From contig DGPO01000012.1 of the NCBI GenBank assembly GCA_002390485.1, positions 19,650 to 25,261 on the forward strand: a DNA stretch of 5,612 bases. The letters are read 5' to 3'. The position numbers and the translations under genes were made by a program. The notes below the pieces were generated by a model. The model ran no database searches and was not told the DNA's origin. It saw only the letters and a program-made list of their open reading frames with translations. Of this stretch, positions 4,821 through 5,612 are shown piece by piece. Each line of letters starts with the position of its first letter. Position 1 is the stretch's first letter. The stretch is from Halieaceae bacterium UBA4438. GTDB taxonomy: Bacteria > Pseudomonadota > Gammaproteobacteria > Pseudomonadales > Halieaceae.

Positions 4821-5612
4821 TAACAAGCTTCCCTGGCACGACGATAACCTTTCGGACCGTTAGCCCTTCGGTGAACCGCAGCACATTTTCGTGTTCGAGT
4901 GCGGTCGTTTCGATAACGTCTTTACCGGCATCCACCGAAACGGATAGTTTGGCGCGCACCTTGCCGTTAACTTGAACAACAATTTCAATTTCATCACGCG
5001 TGAGCGCATTTTCGTCCAGTAGCGGCCACGAGGCATTCAGCAGGCTATTGTTCGTCAGCTCAGCGTAAAGCACCTCACTGATATGCGGCACAATGGGCGC
5101 CAGTAACAAAACAGCCGCTGTGAGGCCCTCATCAACCACAGCGACGTCCTCGGCGGCGTCACCACTGTGTCTACTGAGCTCGTTGCAAAGCTCCATGACC
5201 GCGGCTACCGCGGTATTAAAGGTTTGTCGTCGACCGTAGTCATCACTGACTTTGGCAATCGTCTCGTGAGTCTTCCTACGAATATTCTTTTGCGCTTTGC
5301 TGAGTGATGCAACGGTGAGATCAATCGGCTGCGCACTGACCTGACGGTCTTGCACCAGACGCCACAGACGCTTTAAGAAACGATAAGAGCCGTCAACGCC
5401 TGCGTCTGACCATTCCAGAGACTGTTCTGGGGGCGCTGCAAACATACTGAACAAACGCACTGTATCCGCGCCGTAGCGGTCGATGAGCGCCTGAGGATCA
5501 ACAGTATTGCCTTTAGACTTTGACATCTTAGCGCCGTCTTTCAGCACCATTCCTTGGGTGAGTAACCGCTCGAAAGGTTCGTCGGAGTCGACCAAGCCCT
5601 CGTCTCGAAGCA
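4804..5612 (-). CDS. leuS: Leucyl-tRNA synthetase, C-terminal part (runs off the right edge)
   Basis: The visible 268 codons are the C-terminal third of leucyl-tRNA synthetase, the class Ia cytoplasmic enzyme that charges tRNA(Leu) with leucine. The frame is open to the window edge, so the true start lies outside. From the edge the protein reads LRDEGLVDSDEPFERLLTQGMVLKDGA, then the catalytic KMSKS loop (5515-5529), then DRYGADTVRLFSMFAAPPEQSLEWSDAGV, which closely resembles Pseudomonas LeuRS. The helical anticodon-binding domain follows, with IAKVSDDYGRRQTFNTAVAAVMELCNELS. The C-terminal tRNA-binding domain includes VVQVNGKVRAK and ends TVRKVIVVPGKLVNVVAN, as in E. coli. A notable difference is that GMVL is joined to KMSKS by only four residues, where E. 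coli and Pseudomonas carry a leucine-specific insert of roughly 40-50 residues. The stop at 4804 lies within the start of lptE, with which it is probably cotranscribed. Confidence 0.96.
   Translation of the reverse strand, partial: LRDEGLVDSDEPFERLLTQGMVLKDGAKMSKSKGNTVDPQALIDRYGADTVRLFSMFAAPPEQSLEWSDAGVDGSYRFLKRLWRLVQDRQVSAQPIDLTVASLSKAQKNIRRKTHETIAKVSDDYGRRQTFNTAVAAVMELCNELSRHSGDAAEDVAVVDEGLTAAVLLLAPIVPHISEVLYAELTNNSLLNASWPLLDENALTRDEIEIVVQVNGKVRAKLSVSVDAGKDVIETTALEHENVLRFTEGLTVRKVIVVPGKLVNVVAN
4830..4834 (-). promoter_or_regulatory. Ribosome binding site for lptE, inside the end of leuS
   Basis: AGGGA on the minus strand with a nine-base spacer to ATG at 4820-4818. It lies within the last codons of leuS. 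It decides between the ATG and an in-frame TTG at 4826, for which the spacing would be only about three bases. Confidence 0.55.

Overview
The window looks like chromosomal DNA of a gammaproteobacterium. The evidence is the minus-strand gene order leuS - lptE - holA, which is the order known from Escherichia coli and Pseudomonas, an LptE-type outer-membrane lipoprotein, which implies a lipopolysaccharide-bearing outer membrane, and a LexA box that fits the gammaproteobacterial SOS consensus. I cannot name the genus. A free-living marine or aquatic gammaproteobacterium is only a guess. No tRNA, rRNA, insertion sequence, CRISPR array or phage gene was seen.

Layout from left to right. At 1-161 (-) is the first 53 codons of a gene that runs off the left edge. 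Its N-terminus resembles acyl-CoA carboxylase carboxyltransferase proteins. At 351-1091 (-) is a TauE/SafE (TSUP) family membrane permease. At 1231-1971 (-) is an ImuA/SulA-like RecA-fold protein, followed directly by a 13-bp stem-loop that lies among four GGGG runs. At 2025-2044 is a textbook LexA operator in the gap between two divergent genes. At 2082-3335 (+) is an EntS-like (MFS_3) major facilitator transporter, which converges on and overlaps the next gene by 64 bp. From 4297 back to 3272 (-) is holA, from 4820 to 4281 (-) is lptE, and from the right edge to 4804 (-) is the C-terminal third of leuS.

How the genes fit together. leuS, lptE and holA overlap each other by 17 bp at both junctions and probably form one transcription unit that mixes translation (LeuRS), outer-membrane LPS assembly (LptE) and replication (the clamp-loader delta subunit). 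The more distinctive part is the divergent imuA / MFS pair around a single LexA box. imuA-type genes normally lie in an SOS-induced imuA-imuB-dnaE2 mutagenesis cassette, but here no imuB or dnaE2 follows. Instead there is a structured G-rich element and then an unrelated permease. The operator position means that both imuA and the exporter-like MFS gene could be under LexA control.

The two gene-free stretches are both shorter than 200 bp. The gap at 162-350 holds a ribosome binding site and a weak candidate promoter for the carboxylase gene. The gap at 1092-1230 holds the stem-loop and G-run element.
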